A DNA stretch of 64,000 bases from CAWFPR01 sp963817635 (GTDB lineage: Bacteria; Acidobacteriota; Vicinamibacteria; Vicinamibacterales; 2-12-FULL-66-21): NCBI GenBank assembly GCA_963817635.1, contig CAWFPR010000001.1:248001-312000 (forward strand), written 5' to 3'. The translations under genes were made by a program, and so were the position numbers. Shown one piece after another: positions 61,742-64,000 of the stretch. The notes beneath the pieces were generated by a model. That model did no database searches and had not been told where the DNA came from. It worked only from the letters and a program-made list of their open reading frames with translations. Position 1 is the first letter of the stretch. Each line of letters begins with the position of its first letter.

Positions 61742-62348
61742 CCCGCTCCATCTGCCGCTGGTGCCGCCGCTCGTGCAGCGACAGGAACTGCAGAATCTGC
61801 GGCACGTTGCTCTCCCCGGTCAGCGGGTGCTCCGAGATCAGCCGCGTGAAATCGAGGTCGCTGTTCCCCTCGATCAGCATGCGGGTCTCCGCGATCGAAC
61901 CGGCGAGCTCCGCGCGCAGCTCGCGCGCGTCGCGGCCCCGCCGCGGCGTCGCGCGGTCCGGGTTGCGCGTCGGCACCAGCGGGAACTCCGTGACGACGCT
62001 GCGCACCCCGTCCGGCAGCGCCCGGCTCACGAGCGACAGCGGCATTTCGAACCACGAGAGCAGCGGCGTCGGCAGATAGAACGGCGCCACGTTGATGTCG
62101 TCGAACGAGCGCTTCAGGTGGGCCGGCCGGCCGGCGCGCGCGAGTTCCGCCAGCGCGGCGACTTCGCCGCGATTCAGCCCCTCGGCGAGCAGGAGGTGAT
62201 CGGCCACTTCGCCGATCGACCACCGCCCCGGCGCCGGCGCGAAATCGAGCTGTGCCTGCGAGAGCGGCGCGAGGGCCGCGAGCGTCTGCGCCCGCGTCGC
62301 CTCGAATGCGGCCAGCGGGCTGCCGATGACAGCGTCGAGCTTCGGCAT
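61710..62348 (-). CDS. DinB-family protein
   Basis: A 212-residue four-helix protein. The DinB motifs are visible: APGRWSIGEVADHLLLAEGL (first metal His in the 'ADHL' helix) and QILQFLSLHERRHQRQMERV (HxxxH-like pair at the end). The family binds a divalent metal and includes thiol transferases such as bacillithiol transferase, but many members are uncharacterised. It lies 16 nt downstream of the carotenoid oxygenase gene and is probably co-transcribed with it. Confidence 0.85.
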   Translation of the reverse strand: MPKLDAVIGSPLAAFEATRAQTLAALAPLSQAQLDFAPAPGRWSIGEVADHLLLAEGLNRGEVAALAELARAGRPAHLKRSFDDINVAPFYLPTPLLSWFEMPLSLVSRALPDGVRSVVTEFPLVPTRNPDRATPRRGRDARELRAELAGSIAETRMLIEGNSDLDFTRLISEHPLTGESNVPQILQFLSLHERRHQRQMERVRLDSRFPKA

Positions 62349-62363
62349 GCAGCCCTCCGGAGT

Positions 62364-63779
62364 TCAGCGCGCCACGAAGGCGGAGTGGAACAGCAGCGGC
62401 ACGGCGTCGCGCAGCCGCACGGTCGCGATCGGCCCCGACGCCAGGTCGAACGCGTCGAACATCACGAACGACGAGGCCACCCGCTCCGCGTCGAACATCT
62501 GGCACACGACCACGCCGCGGTCGGGTGACGACGGATCCGGAATGAAGGCGGGCTCGCCCCCGAGGTACTGACGCGGCCCGGCCTGGTAGATATCCACCGA
62601 CTCTGTCGGCCAGGACACGCGCACCATCTGGTCGAAGAACTTGCGGCCGGGCCGTCCCGCCTTCCCGATGCCCAGCATCCAGAAGTGGTCGTACGGCAGC
62701 CCCGTCAGATGCGGATCGTGGGCCGGGAAATCTGGCGAACACGTGTAGGCAATCTCACGCCGATCGACGATGGCCTTGCGCGCCGGATCGATCACGACCC
62801 GTACCGGCCCGCCGCGGAACGTGTCGGTGAAGAGATGCGGAACGACCTGGTACTCCGGGTACAGCGGCTTCTCGTACTCGACGTAGTCGACGACGATCCG
62901 GCCGTCGCGTTCGAAGGCGTTCACGAGGTGGAGGCAATACCCGTGGCCCGCGTCGAGCGTGGCGACCAGCTCGCCGGTGTCGCGCGCCATGATCAGGATG
63001 CGCGAGCCGAGCTCGGGCTGCCACGCCATCGAGTCCATCACGGTGCCGCCGGGCTTCAGCAGCCGCTCCATCCGCACGACGAGCGGGCTCACGAAGAACA
63101 CCACGTGGCGCTGGCTGATCGCAAAATCGTGGATGGAGCTCGGATACGGGAGCGCGTGCCTGCGCCGGTAGACGAGGCGGCCGTCGGCGCCGAACCGGAA
63201 CAGGTTCAGCACCGGATGCTGGGGAGAGAACGACACGCCGAAGTTGAACAGTTCCCCGGTGTGGTAGTCGAGCTTCGGGTGCGCGCTGAACGGCGTGATC
63301 TCGTTCAACTGCCCGTCGAACGTGTAGACGCCCTTCGTCTCGAGCGTCGCCTCGTCGATTTCCCAGGGCAGCCCCTGCTCGCCGAACGCGAGCAGCCGGC
63401 CGCCGAACGGGTAGACGCTGACGTTGACCGGCGAGACGAGCCCGACGCCGCGCTTCAGCTCATCGCCCTCGAACGAGGTGCCGAAGGTCCGGAACACCGG
63501 ACGCCCTTCGGCCTCCTCGCGCACGAATTTCTCGCTCCGCACGAAGCGGCTCGAGAATCGCGCGTCGCCCGCCTCGACGTCGAGCGCGCAGACCAGTCCG
63601 TCGCCATCCAGCCAGTGACGGTACTCCAGCCCGCCGCGCGAAAATCGGCCGGGACCATTCAGCAGGCAGGCGCCGCGCACGTACGGGGGAATCGTCCCTT
63701 CGACGAGCGTGGCGGCACCCGACGTTTCGACAACGTCGATCGAGAAGGCCCGCTCGATGAGCGGTGCGTGATCGTCCAC
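62364..63779 (-). CDS. Carotenoid cleavage oxygenase (RPE65/CCD family)
   Basis: A 471-residue seven-bladed-propeller enzyme. All four iron-binding His residues are in place: H167 (FSAHPKLD), H217 (SSIHDFAIS), H284 (CLHLVNAF) and H465 (LLFHSAF). The start LVEGTIPPYVRGACLLNGPG and RHWLDGDGLVCALDV are also typical. It is a soluble or membrane-attached non-heme iron oxygenase that cleaves a double bond of an apocarotenoid, carotenoid or stilbene-like compound. No carotenoid synthesis gene is in the window, so the substrate is open. DinB follows downstream in the same transcript. Confidence 0.92.
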   Translation of the reverse strand: MDDHAPLIERAFSIDVVETSGAATLVEGTIPPYVRGACLLNGPGRFSRGGLEYRHWLDGDGLVCALDVEAGDARFSSRFVRSEKFVREEAEGRPVFRTFGTSFEGDELKRGVGLVSPVNVSVYPFGGRLLAFGEQGLPWEIDEATLETKGVYTFDGQLNEITPFSAHPKLDYHTGELFNFGVSFSPQHPVLNLFRFGADGRLVYRRRHALPYPSSIHDFAISQRHVVFFVSPLVVRMERLLKPGGTVMDSMAWQPELGSRILIMARDTGELVATLDAGHGYCLHLVNAFERDGRIVVDYVEYEKPLYPEYQVVPHLFTDTFRGGPVRVVIDPARKAIVDRREIAYTCSPDFPAHDPHLTGLPYDHFWMLGIGKAGRPGRKFFDQMVRVSWPTESVDIYQAGPRQYLGGEPAFIPDPSSPDRGVVVCQMFDAERVASSFVMFDAFDLASGPIATVRLRDAVPLLFHSAFVAR

Positions 63780-63782
63780 TGG

Positions 63783-64000
63783 CTAGACTCCTGCAACCGC
63801 GCCAGGCGCGGCCGCGATTCCAGGCGAGGGTGAAAGGCGCGGCGTCCTGAACCGGAACGCCGCTTCGGGATTCCACCCGGCCGGCCACGGGTACCGTTCC
63901 GTGGCTCCGGCGTGCGGCGAATACTGGGCGCGCATCTGCTCTGGATCGAACGACAGGCGATCGAGAACGAGGCTCTCGAGGAACGGACGGTTCCAGACGA
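63783..64000 (-). CDS. 3' end of a gene running out of the window
   Basis: An open frame enters from the window end and stops at TAG 63785-63783, 4 nt before the carotenoid oxygenase start, so both belong to one operon. The visible residues include NRPFLESLVLDRLSFDPEQM and ERYPWPAGWNPEAAFRF. The tail is Pro/Ala-rich. I cannot name the family from 72 residues. Confidence 0.45.
   Translation of the reverse strand, partial: VWNRPFLESLVLDRLSFDPEQMRAQYSPHAGATERYPWPAGWNPEAAFRFRTPRLSPSPGIAAAPGAVAGV

Noticed and set aside
1..64000. tRNA, rRNA and riboswitches
   Set aside because: I looked through the gaps between genes and found no cloverleaf with a CCA-type end, no rRNA sequence and no riboswitch core I could recognise. 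By-eye reading can miss these, so a covariance-model search would be decisive.

Overview
This is a high-GC bacterial chromosome segment, most likely from Acidobacteriota, probably class Vicinamibacteria. That assignment is inferred from gene families and not from a marker gene: an ADOP/MacB-type permease, a PadR regulator coupled to a small membrane partner, five FG-GAP/ASPIC-UnbV (CRTAC1-type) proteins, and TTGAGCC/TTCAGGC simple-repeat patches at gene ends. I see no rRNA, tRNA, CRISPR array, integrase or transposase.

Layout. 1-11.9 kb is a patchwork of small secreted and membrane proteins: a cupin, a PadR pair with a palindromic operator, a triple-repeat secreted protein, an isoprenylcysteine-methyltransferase-like enzyme, an ECF sigma/anti-sigma/YbjQ operon, a peptidylarginine-deiminase-like lipoprotein and a DUF1353 protein. 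It also holds decayed remnants (a TonB C-terminus and an alpha/beta hydrolase without its catalytic core) and a 17-copy minisatellite. 12-16.5 kb has an ADOP permease, a P-loop kinase-like protein and a four-BON lipoprotein. 16.6-21.7 kb is a coupled sugar ABC importer operon (binding protein, two permeases, MalK-type ATPase) ending in an NTF2-DUF481 outer-membrane fusion. 21.7-28 kb has an ABC-2 exporter pair, an S41 peptidase, a Cys-rich unknown and an acyl-CoA dehydrogenase.

28-29.4 kb is a rearrangement junction: the 3' parts of a KimA-like APC transporter and of a KdpE-like regulator abut head to head, both without their 5' halves. 29.5-36.2 kb carries a giant autotransporter with a 669-bp tandem passenger repeat, followed by an orphan ParA. 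36.2-40.6 kb holds a metallophosphoesterase, a cNMP-binding patatin phospholipase and an amidase.

40.4-55.8 kb is the most striking region. It is one long minus-strand operon with five FG-GAP/ASPIC proteins, a TPR protein, a membrane-anchored five-heme cytochrome c with TPRs, and a TlpA thioredoxin. Most junctions are 4-nt ATGA or GTGA overlaps. I propose it encodes an uncharacterised envelope redox or assembly system. 56-64 kb contains a DUF1059 protein, a large SGNH-like protein, a small membrane gene flanked by inverted repeat patches, a MaoC dehydratase, a DinB protein and a carotenoid oxygenase.

About 15 otherwise intact genes contain clean reading-frame breaks, four of them in the cytochrome gene. 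This looks like assembly indel error (a long-read metagenome bin is likely) more than mass pseudogenisation. Those genes are annotated across the break. Several genes start only 6-14 nt after a -10-like hexamer, which suggests leaderless transcripts.
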